Positions 1 through 6,332 of a DNA stretch of 9,693 nucleotides are shown here, piece after piece (position 1 is the stretch's first letter; each line of letters begins with the position of its first letter). Both the position numbers and the translations under genes were made by a program. The notes below the pieces were generated by a model. That model was not told where the DNA came from. It saw only the letters and a program-made list of their open reading frames with translations, and did no database searches. Location of the stretch: assembly GCA_020348625.1 (NCBI GenBank), contig CP070752.1:291725-301417 (forward strand), written 5' to 3'. The DNA comes from Deltaproteobacteria bacterium (GTDB lineage: Bacteria > Desulfobacterota > DSM-4660 > Desulfatiglandales > B25-G16).

Positions 1-867
1 ACGGGCAAAGAACTCATCGCCAGTGCTATCCATTATCGAAGCCCCAATTTCAGAGGCCCCTTAACTACGGTTAATTGCGCCGCCATACCCAGGGATCTTA
101 TTGAAAGCGAGCTGTTTGGATATGAGAAGGGGGCCTTCACAGGAGCTCATTCCTCGGGCAAGGAAGGCCTTATAAAGGAGGCTGAAGGCGGCACCCTGTT
201 CTTGGATGAGGTGGGCGATTTAAGCCTTGAAGCTCAGGCAAAGCTCCTTCGATTTCTCGAAGAAGGCGAGTTTTACCGAGTAGGTGGCACAAAGATGCTA
301 CGAATTCAAACCAGGGTGGTCTCCGCCACCAACAAGAACCTTGACCTGATGATCGGACAGGGTTTCTTCAGAAAAGACCTTTACTTCAGGCTCGGGGTTA
401 TCAAGGTTCAGATACCCTCTCTGAATGAACGCCCCGAGGATATCATTCCACTCGCCAAATACTTTCTATACGAATTCAGCAACAAGTTTGGTAAGGCATT
501 TACCGGCATCACGCCGGAGGCTGAAAATGCCCTTATGTCCTACCGTTGGACAGGCAATGTTCGTGAACTAAGAAACCTTATTGAAAGAGGGGTTCTTACA
601 GGCCAAGGACCGGAATTGAAGCCCCGGGATTTCGGAATTGAAGAATTAAGGGACGACGAAGCCTCGGAACGGAAAGAAGCCCACATGGGATTTCCCCCTC
701 TATCCCCGGCCGGTATCGATATCTCATCTGTCCAAGAATCCTTAGAAAGGTTCTATATCAAAGAGGCCCTGAAGATTGCAGGAGGCAATGAAACTAAGGC
801 AGCACGACTCCTAAACCTCAATCACCATACCTTCCGCTATCGCAAGAAAAAGCTTCACATAACATGA
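1..867 (+). CDS. Sigma-54-dependent transcriptional activator (NtrC-type), 5' end missing
   Basis: Bacterial enhancer-binding protein: its AAA+ ATPase remodels sigma-54 RNA polymerase at -24/-12 promoters. The reading frame is open from base 1, and 288 residues are visible. It begins inside the Walker A loop (TGKE), so the N-terminal sensory or receiver domain lies outside the window. Visible motifs are [15 protein letters not shown] with the sigma-54-contacting GAFTGA loop at residues 44-49, Walker [12 protein letters not shown] (D69, E70), and FRKDLYFRL with the conserved arginines. A charged linker at about residues 215-240 leads to a C-terminal Fis-type helix-turn-helix ([25 protein letters not shown]). 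The TTG at 202 is an internal Leu codon in Walker B, not a start. A sigma-54 promoter and repeated elements lie just downstream, so the five-gene cassette starting at 1192 is a natural target. That link is inferred from position. Confidence 0.95.
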   Translation, partial: TGKELIASAIHYRSPNFRGPLTTVNCAAIPRDLIESELFGYEKGAFTGAHSSGKEGLIKEAEGGTLFLDEVGDLSLEAQAKLLRFLEEGEFYRVGGTKMLRIQTRVVSATNKNLDLMIGQGFFRKDLYFRLGVIKVQIPSLNERPEDIIPLAKYFLYEFSNKFGKAFTGITPEAENALMSYRWTGNVRELRNLIERGVLTGQGPELKPRDFGIEELRDDEASERKEAHMGFPPLSPAGIDISSVQESLERFYIKEALKIAGGNETKAARLLNLNHHTFRYRKKKLHIT

Positions 868-910
868 GAAACTCCACATTACTCTTTCTCCCCTGCTCAC
901 TTCTCATTTT
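864..910 (+). terminator. Weak inverted repeat after the activator gene
   Basis: ATGAGAA (864-870), which spans the stop codon, is repeated inverted as TTCTCAT (901-907) and is followed by a short T run (907-910). The stem is only seven mostly A/T pairs with a 30-base loop, so it would be a poor intrinsic terminator. It is listed because nothing better separates the activator gene from the downstream control region. Confidence 0.15.
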
Positions 911-958
911 TACCAAAACACATCCACAAACGTCATTCCCTTCAACCACCAGAACTAA

Positions 959-1026
959 TTGAGATTTCTTCTCCCATTCCAGACAGTTTGAAATTCTTCT
1001 ACAAAAGATGTTGAGATTCTTCTACA
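959..1026 (+). repeat. Three-copy repeat, probable activator-binding sites (UAS)
   Basis: Three same-orientation elements sit upstream of the sigma-54 promoter. They are TTGAGATTTCTTCT at 959-972 (one extra T, tail diverged), TTGAAATTCTTCTACA at 988-1003 and TTGAGATTCTTCTACA at 1011-1026. The last two differ at one base of 16. The ends show weak dyad character (TTGNA...TNCAA) in the middle copy. The copies lie about 110-180 bases before the predicted transcription start, the usual range for enhancer sites of sigma-54 activators. The repeats are seen directly; assigning them to the activator encoded at 1-867 is inference. Confidence 0.55.
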
Positions 1027-1067
1027 TTTCGGGTTTTAGCGGACTTCAATCATGGGCTCGTTTTATA

Positions 1068-1080
1068 TAATATATTGAAT
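1068..1080 (-). promoter_or_regulatory. Possible IHF site between repeats and promoter
   Basis: Inside the AT-rich stretch 1061-1086, the minus strand reads ATTCAA-N4-TTA. This matches the IHF consensus WATCAA-N4-TTR with one mismatch. It lies between the repeated elements and the sigma-54 promoter, where IHF commonly bends DNA to bring the activator to the polymerase. IHF motifs are degenerate and the area is AT-rich, so chance is a real alternative. Confidence 0.3.
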
Positions 1081-1109
1081 TTTATACCTTTATCTATTTC
1101 GCTCTGCAA

Positions 1110-1125
1110 TGGCACGCTCTGTGCT
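1110..1125 (+). promoter_or_regulatory. Sigma-54 (-24/-12) promoter
   Basis: The sequence TGGCACG-CTCT-GTGCT matches the sigma-54 consensus TGGCACG-N4-TTGCW at every defined position except one (G for the first T of TTGC). The invariant GG (1111-1112) and GC (1123-1124) are exactly ten bases apart. The predicted start is near 1136, giving a leader of about 56 bases before the response regulator at 1192. The gene for a sigma-54 activator ends 243 bases upstream, which strengthens the call. Confidence 0.8.
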
Positions 1126-1191
1126 TATCTAGATCATCCAGAGGCAAAACTCAGTTCCCATCTCACCCAGTCATCCGGTGCTATCTGAGAC

Positions 1192-1593
1192 ATGGATCTG
1201 TTCGATAAGCTCAAGGATATGAAAATACTCCTCATTGACGACGATGAATGGATAAGGGACTCCCTCAGTTTATTCTTTGAGTTCGAGCACTGTGTTTTCC
1301 GGGCGCTTGAAACAGCCGAACAGGGCCTGAAAGAACTGGAGACCAAAGACTACGACATCATCATACTTGATTACCGGCTTCCGGGCATAAACGGACTGGA
1401 GTTTCTGAAACGGATTCAAAAAACCCATCCGCAGGTGATAAAGATCCTGATCACAGCATACGGCAGTAAGGAGGTTTTTTCGCAGGCCATTGAGTTAGGA
1501 GTTCATGATTTTATCGACAAGCCTTTCTCAACCAAGGCCATTGAAGACTCTCTTTGGAGGCTGACCAAAGAAAAAGAGCAAAAAAACGGGTAA
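1192..1593 (+). CDS. Single-domain response regulator (CheY-like receiver)
   Basis: Stand-alone receiver of 133 residues, with no output domain after the fold. Conserved positions are the acidic pair in LLIDDDE (D16, D17), the phospho-acceptor D60 in IIILDYRLPG, the switch T88 in ILITAYG and K110 in FIDKPFS. It probably acts by phosphotransfer or by binding a partner rather than DNA. It is the first gene after the sigma-54 promoter. The start is uncertain: ATG 1192 has only a weak GAGA before it, and the in-frame ATG 1219 (Met10) has AAGGA only one base away. Translation from 1219 would still give a complete receiver starting MKILLIDDD. The cognate kinase is not in the window. Confidence 0.9.
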   Translation: MDLFDKLKDMKILLIDDDEWIRDSLSLFFEFEHCVFRALETAEQGLKELETKDYDIIILDYRLPGINGLEFLKRIQKTHPQVIKILITAYGSKEVFSQAIELGVHDFIDKPFSTKAIEDSLWRLTKEKEQKNG

Positions 1594-1661
1594 TCTCAAA
1601 TCCGGAACTTCGATCTTGGAGAATCAGCGGCATTTACTTCTTCAACTGTGAATTCCACCAT

Positions 1662-1666
1662 GAGGA
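1662..1666 (+). promoter_or_regulatory. Ribosome binding site that decides the start at 1672
   Basis: GAGGA ends five bases before ATG 1672. The longer alternatives in the same frame (GTG 1648, ATG 1660) have no purine-rich stretch at a suitable distance, so this site favours the 91-residue form of the protein. Confidence 0.6.
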
Positions 1667-1671
1667 TAGTT

Positions 1672-1947
1672 ATGGGCCAGGCAATGGTGTTTACCCTCAA
1701 TAATCAGTCCGTGCGGTTCACTCCTGACGGCAAAGTTTCGGTTGTCGATGCCATTCGCATCGTGACGAATTCCAATTCTCCTGGCGCTATATGGGACACC
1801 ATAAAAGCTGAACATCCCGAAGTCCTCATGCATTGTGAGGATTACTCATTTCAAATTGAAGGACCTATTTCAGTGGTTAACAGTGAAGGCTGGGAAACGA
1901 TCTGGATGTTACTACCCAACTACCTGTTGGACACGAATTCATTATAA
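1672..1947 (+). CDS. Small unknown protein, possibly BRO-N-like DNA-binding module
   Basis: 91 residues from ATG 1672, chosen for its GAGGA site; GTG 1648 would add eight residues. After a short beta-like opening (MVFTLNNQSVRFTPDGKVSV) comes VDAIRIVTNSNSPGAIWDTI, then KAEHPEVLMHCEDYSFQ, and it ends with GWETIWMLLPNYL. The order 'sequence to be read, VxDxI helix, SPxxIWxxLKxxHPE, aromatic strand, IWxLLP' recalls, from memory, the BRO-N/antirepressor-type modules of phage and bacterial regulators. No catalytic motif, signal peptide or membrane segment is seen. It sits between two receiver genes, 78 bases after the first and 13 before the second, so it is likely co-transcribed and may be a partner of one of them. 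The gene is well supported; the family is a guess. Confidence 0.7.
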   Translation: MGQAMVFTLNNQSVRFTPDGKVSVVDAIRIVTNSNSPGAIWDTIKAEHPEVLMHCEDYSFQIEGPISVVNSEGWETIWMLLPNYLLDTNSL

Positions 1948-1950
1948 ACA

Positions 1951-1956
1951 AGAGGA
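1951..1956 (+). promoter_or_regulatory. Ribosome binding site that decides the start at 1961
   Basis: AGAGGA ends four bases before ATG 1961. It supports starting the second receiver at MTPILVVDDE. The frame stays open upstream to an ATG at 1835, but that stretch overlaps the preceding gene and does not look like receiver sequence. Confidence 0.7.
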
Positions 1957-1960
1957 CGGC

Positions 1961-2356
1961 ATGACCCCTATCTTAGTCGTCGATGATGAAAAGGGTATTC
2001 GTGGTGCCCTCGCAGACACCCTAACATTATTAGGGTATGAGGTGGCCACGGCGAGCAACGGCACCGAGGGGTTGCAACTCTTTCTTAGGAATTCCTTTGA
2101 GCTTGTTGTTACCGACGTGCAGATGCCTGGCATGGACGGCTGGAAGCTCGCTCAACGAATAAAGGAGGCATCCCCGAACACTCCTGTTGTGCTGATCACC
2201 GGCTCCGAAAAAGAGATGATTCTGAGAAGGGTTAAAGGAACCTCCATTGATTCCGTTCTATTCAAACCATTTACCCTAGAAGACCTTCAGCAAACCCTTC
2301 AGGGGGTCCTGGATAACGCCATATCGTCCCTCTGGGCATCGCAAAACAGGACATAA
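1961..2356 (+). CDS. Second single-domain response regulator
   Basis: Receiver-only protein of 131 residues. Conserved positions are the acidic pair D8/D9 in ILVVDDEKG, the phospho-acceptor D52 in LVVTDVQMPGMDGW, the switch T80 in VVLITGS and K102 in VLFKPF. The tail after the last helix (about residues 118-131, NAISSLWASQNRT) is too short for an output domain. It is clearly diverged from the receiver at 1192: VTDVQMPGMDG here versus ILDYRLPGING there. This suggests distinct partners rather than a recent duplication. The stop lies three bases before the next start, so translation is probably coupled. The true start is ATG 1961, supported by AGAGGA. Confidence 0.9.
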   Translation: MTPILVVDDEKGIRGALADTLTLLGYEVATASNGTEGLQLFLRNSFELVVTDVQMPGMDGWKLAQRIKEASPNTPVVLITGSEKEMILRRVKGTSIDSVLFKPFTLEDLQQTLQGVLDNAISSLWASQNRT

Positions 2357-2359
2357 GAA

Positions 2360-2704
2360 ATGGAGCAAATCATACGGATCCTCATAGAACGTTTGACCGG
2401 GAAAGGGATGGAAGTCACCACCATTCCCGCTTACCTTAGGAATTTTGCTCAGACCGTGCTAGCCCACCCCCATATCACCCTCAATGAGCTGAACGATCAA
2501 CTCCAGTTTCTGGGTTGGAATGGTTTTGAACTGGATAATGACACCTTCTACCTGATCTTGGCCGTTTTCGAGCCTGATCTAGCCTCCAAGCCAAGCTCGT
2601 GGTCTAATCAGCTCCTTAACCACGAGGGCCTCGCGGGACTTGATGACCAAAAAGAAGCACCTTTCGTGCTCGACAAAGACAACAGAGAACGTTCACAGGA
2701 GTAA
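2360..2704 (+). CDS. Conserved-looking hypothetical protein, 114 aa
   Basis: Family not recognised. The N-terminal two thirds (residues 1-72) look folded and mostly helical: IIRILIERLTGKG, IPAYLRNFAQTVLAHPHITLNELN, then LQFLGWNGFELDNDTFYLILAVFE. The phrase ITLNELNDQLQFLGW followed by an acidic ELDNDT is reminiscent of a small winged or helical module. The last 40 residues are polar and probably disordered (DDQKEAPFVLDKDNRERSQE). There is no signal peptide, membrane segment or metal motif. AGGA (2348-2351) inside the end of the preceding receiver gene lies eight bases before the ATG, and the gap is only three bases, so it almost certainly belongs to the receiver operon. It may be an adaptor for the receivers, but no direct evidence shows this. 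Confidence 0.8.
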   Translation: MEQIIRILIERLTGKGMEVTTIPAYLRNFAQTVLAHPHITLNELNDQLQFLGWNGFELDNDTFYLILAVFEPDLASKPSSWSNQLLNHEGLAGLDDQKEAPFVLDKDNRERSQE

Positions 2705-2707
2705 GCC

Positions 2708-2950
2708 ATGAATCCACAAGCCAATCCATTGCCTAAAACAGGTGAGAGGAATACTTACTGCCCTTACTATGGCGAGTGTCTCGACTATGCTATCGCTAAT
2801 TCCTGGCAGGCATGGGACTGTTCCTATTGTCGGCACAGAGAAGTACAGCCATCCATGACCGAATGGGATTATGTTCTCAATGATCCTGTCAGCTACTACG
2901 AGCTGCCCCCTGATATCGCTCGGAGGATTGCGAATGATCCATTAGAATAG
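2708..2950 (+). CDS. Small four-cysteine protein, probable zinc-binding
   Basis: 80 residues with four cysteines arranged C18-x5-C24-x13-C38-x2-C41, inside CPYYGECLDYA and WDCSYCRHR. Such spacing suits one structural zinc site, though an Fe-S or redox role cannot be excluded. The segment between the pairs is rich in aromatics (W33, W36). The C-terminal half (TEWDYVLNDPVSYYELPPDIARRI) has no cysteines. No signal peptide or membrane segment is seen, so it is probably cytoplasmic. AGGAG (2697-2701), overlapping the end of the preceding gene, lies six bases before the ATG. It is the last gene of the cassette. The family is not recognised, and the function is unknown. Confidence 0.8.
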   Translation: MNPQANPLPKTGERNTYCPYYGECLDYAIANSWQAWDCSYCRHREVQPSMTEWDYVLNDPVSYYELPPDIARRIANDPLE

Positions 2951-2963
2951 GTGGTAGCGTGAT

Positions 2964-3000
2964 AACGAGAGCCTCAGAGATCTTCTGTCCTGACCTCGTT
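2964..3000. terminator. Possible stem-loop between convergent operons
   Basis: AACGAG (2964-2969) pairs with CTCGTT (2995-3000), and an inner CAGA/TCTG stem (2975-2978/2984-2987) could stack above it. It sits exactly between the end of the receiver cassette and the end of the minus-strand operon, where a shared terminator is expected. There is no clear T run on either strand, so it is only a weak candidate. Confidence 0.25.
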
Positions 3001-3950
3001 TACTCTACTTTATACCTTGAGACAAACTCAGTGAGTTGGTTGGCGGCCTCCTCATCAGGCTGAACCAATGATGTGCAGGCAGGAGATGTGATAATACTGG
3101 CATCGGAGAGGGCCTTCTTGATCCTCCAAACGGGATTAGGCCGATAGATCTCCATAAGGTCCATGAGCAATTGACCTTTTTCCCAGATTTCATGCACATG
3201 ATCGGGCCTTCTTTCCGTTTCATCGAGCATCCCCAGCGATGCCCTCGTGATGGTGCTCCAGAGTTTTGGGGCCACATTCGCGCCCATAGAGACGATTCCG
3301 CTTAAGCTAGGATGTTCCAGGAACCGGGCCTCATCACCATCATAGATCTTAAAATCCGGTCTCTTATTGAGTGCCCTTTGGTAATTGTTCACCCGGGCAA
3401 AGGGGCCGCGGAAGACGAGGGCCTCAATCTTTTCAATATTGCCCAACTCCTTCAGTATATGTGTGCGGATGTTACCTCGCTTGAGCCGCTTATCCACAAG
3501 TCCAATCAGCCCCGCATCATTGTACAGCACAAAAGGATGCGCAGTATTCGCCGTAAGTTCACGGTAATACTGGTACAGGCCCCTGTTGCTGTGGTAAAAA
3601 AGCGGCGAGTCGAGCCAAAAAACAGTGCCCCTGTACCGAGACGATTCCAAGACACCCTCAAGAAGCGCAATGATCTCTTTGGTTCCCTTCACGGATTCCT
3701 GGCTTACCCAGAAAAAAAGCGGAACCCTTCCCTCAGTAGAATCGCAGACCGCTCTCAGCAGCTCCACTTTTAAGTCATTATTAAGGCCCCTTCCCTCCCC
3801 CATGTGGGGACCGGCCAAAAGTATCCCATCCAACTGAGGCAGAACCTTCGCGAGGAGCGAACTGAGACCCTCACCGTCAATATCCCCCGAATCGGTAAGT
3901 GGGGTAATCAAATCAACTATGAGTCCTTTCGGTAGTCCGTCAGTTTCCAT
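3000..3950 (-). CDS. DapA/NanA-fold protein lacking the Schiff-base lysine
   Basis: 316 residues from ATG 3950, where similarity to the dihydrodipicolinate synthase / N-acetylneuraminate lyase superfamily begins. Family landmarks in order are GLIVDLITPLTDSGDID (9-25), DGILLAGPHMGEGRGL (41-56), GLYQYYRELTANTAHPFVLYN (124-144, active-site Y143-N144), FKIYDGDE (200-207) and NPVWRIKKAL (272-281). Hand alignment to E. coli DapA puts V179 (IEALVFRG) where the family has the Schiff-base Lys (IIGIKEATG). The TTGE threonines are replaced by His-Met (HMGE). Aldolase chemistry is therefore doubtful; a different reaction or a binding role is more likely. The start overlaps the kdsD end by 11 bases, with GGAGGGAG ten bases upstream. 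The frame stays open further upstream, but that part overlaps kdsD and does not match the family. Its place after waaA and kdsD hints at an envelope-sugar role (inference). Confidence 0.85.
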   Translation of the reverse strand: METDGLPKGLIVDLITPLTDSGDIDGEGLSSLLAKVLPQLDGILLAGPHMGEGRGLNNDLKVELLRAVCDSTEGRVPLFFWVSQESVKGTKEIIALLEGVLESSRYRGTVFWLDSPLFYHSNRGLYQYYRELTANTAHPFVLYNDAGLIGLVDKRLKRGNIRTHILKELGNIEKIEALVFRGPFARVNNYQRALNKRPDFKIYDGDEARFLEHPSLSGIVSMGANVAPKLWSTITRASLGMLDETERRPDHVHEIWEKGQLLMDLMEIYRPNPVWRIKKALSDASIITSPACTSLVQPDEEAANQLTEFVSRYKVE

Positions 3951-4929
3951 CGAACGTAAACTCCCTCCCGCCCAAGAGCCCATGCAAATGTATAATGCCC
4001 TTAACCCGCTTTTCCTCATCCACAACGGGCAGTACGGTAATCCCATTGTGCTCCATGACTGCCATGGCCTCCACTGCCTTTCTTTCTTCGTCTATCGTCT
4101 TAGGCGAGGCTGTCATCACCCGTTCAACCGGCAGTCCCACTATATCCCTCCACTGCAAGAGCGATCTTCTAATATCACCGTCGGTGACGATACCTCGCAA
4201 GACGAGATCATTATCGACCACTAGGGATGCACCCAACCCTTTGCGGTTGATCTCCGAAATGGTCTCCCCCACGGTTTGACCGATTGAAACGAACGGTATC
4301 AGTTCAGCCGTAAGCATGACCTCTTTGATCTTGACGGAAAGACGGTCTCCAAGGCTACCGCCGGGGTGAAATCGTCTAAAGTCCCCCCTGTTAAACTGCC
4401 TCCTGTTGATAAGCACAACCGCCAACGCATCACCCATGGCCAGGGAAGCGGTTGTGCTGGTTGTGGGCGCAAGGCCGAGGGGACATGCCTCTCTATCAAC
4501 ACGCACATCAATAACTAGATCGCTCTCAAGGCCGATCGGCGATTCCGGATCGCCGGTAAAGGCAATCAGTTTTGCGCCGAGACCTTTCAGCGTAGGTAAT
4601 ATGGCAGTTAATTCCTTTGTATACCCGCTGTTTGAGATGACTATGACGATATCATCCGCCCTCACCATGCCTAAATCACCGTGAATGGCCTCTGCAGGAT
4701 GAAGAAACAGCGATGGGGTACCCGTACTGTTAAACGTAGCGGTGATCTTTCTTCCGACGATACCCGATTTACCAATACCGGTGAGGATAACCATTCCACT
4801 GCTATTGAGGATCATCTCCACGGCTTGTTCAAATGCCGGACCAATCCGATCGATCAAATCCAGAATCCCTTGGGCCTCAATCTGGAGCACCTCTCTGGCC
4901 TGCCTAATTACGGTGAAGTCTCTTTTCAT
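3940..4929 (-). CDS. kdsD: Arabinose-5-phosphate isomerase (KdsD/KpsF)
   Basis: Interconverts D-ribulose 5-phosphate and D-arabinose 5-phosphate, the first step of Kdo synthesis for lipopolysaccharide, in the cytoplasm. At 329 residues it is about the usual length (E. coli about 328). An N-terminal SIS domain carries LTGIGKSGIVGRKI (K54), STGTPSLFLHPAEAIHGDLGM (H83), SNSGYTKE (E106), EACPLGLAPTTSTT (E147) and RRFHPGGSLG (H188). These cover the Lys, Glu and His positions known to matter in the family. Two CBS domains follow: residues about 204-262 (VMLTAELIPFV to VTDGDIRRSL) and about 270-325 (VMTASPKTI to IIHLHGLL). The start ATG 4929 has AGGGG four bases upstream. The gene lies 47 bases after waaA and overlaps the DapA-like gene. 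Capsule-type paralogues (kpsF, gutQ) are hard to tell apart by sequence, but the waaA neighbour favours kdsD. Confidence 0.93.
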   Translation of the reverse strand: MKRDFTVIRQAREVLQIEAQGILDLIDRIGPAFEQAVEMILNSSGMVILTGIGKSGIVGRKITATFNSTGTPSLFLHPAEAIHGDLGMVRADDIVIVISNSGYTKELTAILPTLKGLGAKLIAFTGDPESPIGLESDLVIDVRVDREACPLGLAPTTSTTASLAMGDALAVVLINRRQFNRGDFRRFHPGGSLGDRLSVKIKEVMLTAELIPFVSIGQTVGETISEINRKGLGASLVVDNDLVLRGIVTDGDIRRSLLQWRDIVGLPVERVMTASPKTIDEERKAVEAMAVMEHNGITVLPVVDEEKRVKGIIHLHGLLGGREFTFDGN

Positions 4930-4976
4930 TAAACCCCTACCCTTTCATCAATCCTTCCCCTCTTTTGGGCGTGCAC

Positions 4977-6281
4977 CTATGACTCCTCATCAATGAAGCG
5001 AAAGATGTCTCCTATGTGTTTTCTGGCAGAGCCAATGTACCTTTCGATCTCACCCCTCGCAAGCCCACCCAAGCGATGTGATTCAGCCGGGTTTTCCAGC
5101 AGCCACATGGCAGTCTTCAGTAATTCATGCCCATCTTTTATCCTGAAACCTGCCCCGACCCCCTCCAATAAATCCGTGGCCTCCGAAAAATCCTCCATTG
5201 AGGGGCCATACATAACTGGCTTGCCCCACACAGCAACTTCTAATACATTTTGCCCGCCAAGGGGCACGAGGCTGGCACCACAGAAGATAACCGAACCCAA
5301 GCTATAAAGCCCAAAAAGCTCCCCGATCTTATCCACCAAGATAACACTGGTTTCACTATCCCCTTTGGTTACGTCATCTAGGCTGCTTCTCAGGCAATAG
5401 TTTAAACTACGGGACCGTATCAGCGATTCAATGCTCTTACACCGTTCTATGTGCCGCGGCACAATAATCAGGATGACGTCGGGGTATTTCTCAAGGAGCT
5501 TCATAAAGACCTCAAGTACGATCTCCTCCTCGCCCCCTCTGGTACTTCCAGCTATGAAAACAGGTCTTTTCCTTTCGATCTTGTAAACCCGCCTGATTCG
5601 GTCGGATAATTCCGGTCGAGCCTCATCAATGAGAAGGTCATATTTTGCATTTCCTGCAACAACTACCTTATTTCGGGCAGCCCCCATGGATAGTATCCTC
5701 TCGGCATCTGAACTACTGATCATGGAAAGCAGTCTGTATGCGGAGAGCACGTCTTTCATCAAGAATCTCAGTCGCCGGTAATAATCGATCGATCGGACGG
5801 AAATGCGACCATTTATCAGAACGGCTGGGATGTTCAATTCCTTGCACGCCCACACCAGATTTGGCCAGATCTCCGTCTCCAAACCTATGAAGAGGTCGGG
5901 AGAGATCTTCTGAAGTGAACGCCTAACACACCACCACAGGTCCAGCGGGTTATAGATGATTATGCTGTCGTCCGGCATTTCCCTATACGCGGTCTGCCGG
6001 CCGGTGGGCGTGGTAGTGGACACAACGAGTGAAAAATCGCCCTTTCGCTCCTGCAATATCCGAGCGATAACCCTTGCCAGCTTTACTTCGCCTACCGATA
6101 CCGCATGTACCCAGATCCGCAGCCTTTCTCCTTTAGGCGGCACCAGTTTTGACGTAAGAAACCCCAGTCTTTCCCCAAAATGTCCATCGAGAGAGCCTCG
6201 GATAAAAAAAAAGAGAAGTATGAATGGGCCGACGAGAAAGGATCCAACTGTCACCACTATATTGTAGAACCAAAAGGTCAT
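4977..6281 (-). CDS. waaA: 3-deoxy-D-manno-octulosonic acid (Kdo) transferase
   Basis: GT30-family glycosyltransferase that adds Kdo from CMP-Kdo to lipid A precursor at the cytoplasmic face of the inner membrane. 434 residues from ATG 6281; E. coli WaaA is about 425. The N-terminus is one membrane anchor (residues about 5-27, FYNIVVTVGSFLVGPFILLF). Then come IWVHAVSVGEVKLA with the expected catalytic Glu (E65), TTTTPTGR-like VSTTTPTGRQ, YNPLDLWWCVRRSL, IGLETEIWPNLVWACKE and NGRIS. The C-terminal domain has VVAGNAKYD, FIAGSTRGGEEEI, FCGASLVPLGGQNVLEVAVWGKPVMYGP and EDF, the donor-site region. The start is ambiguous: GTG 6284 has AGGA nine bases upstream, and TTG 6293 is also in frame. It is the first gene of the waaA-kdsD-dapA-like operon. 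Whether it adds one or more Kdo units cannot be told. Confidence 0.95.
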   Translation of the reverse strand: MTFWFYNIVVTVGSFLVGPFILLFFFIRGSLDGHFGERLGFLTSKLVPPKGERLRIWVHAVSVGEVKLARVIARILQERKGDFSLVVSTTTPTGRQTAYREMPDDSIIIYNPLDLWWCVRRSLQKISPDLFIGLETEIWPNLVWACKELNIPAVLINGRISVRSIDYYRRLRFLMKDVLSAYRLLSMISSSDAERILSMGAARNKVVVAGNAKYDLLIDEARPELSDRIRRVYKIERKRPVFIAGSTRGGEEEIVLEVFMKLLEKYPDVILIIVPRHIERCKSIESLIRSRSLNYCLRSSLDDVTKGDSETSVILVDKIGELFGLYSLGSVIFCGASLVPLGGQNVLEVAVWGKPVMYGPSMEDFSEATDLLEGVGAGFRIKDGHELLKTAMWLLENPAESHRLGGLARGEIERYIGSARKHIGDIFRFIDEES

Positions 6282-6332
6282 CACGCAGGGCAATCCTGAA
6301 CCATGAGCAAGGATCCAACTTAACCTGGAAAC

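Noticed and set aside
864..962. A 32-codon reading frame overlapping the activator stop (ATGA) with a hydrophobic start
   Set aside because: It has no ribosome binding site of its own, is Thr/Ser/Pro-rich without a recognisable pattern, and runs into the repeated regulatory elements, so it is more likely chance.
1615..1632. A second GG-N10-GC pair (TTGGAGAATCAGCGGCAT) that could be a sigma-54 promoter before the 91-aa gene
   Set aside because: Only the GG and GC and flanking bases match. The CACG and TT positions are all wrong, so it falls far short of the promoter at 1110-1125.
1835..1960. An N-terminal extension of the second receiver, starting at ATG 1835
   Set aside because: It overlaps the 91-aa gene in another frame, lacks receiver-like sequence, and a good AGAGGA site supports ATG 1961.
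3312..3773. A 153-codon plus-strand frame opposite the DapA-like gene
   Set aside because: It is the antisense shadow of a clear family member, with no ribosome site and no recognisable protein pattern.
3951..4046. A 32-residue N-terminal extension of the DapA-like protein
   Set aside because: It lies entirely within the end of kdsD, and family similarity starts right after the ATG at 3950, which has its own GGAGGGAG site.
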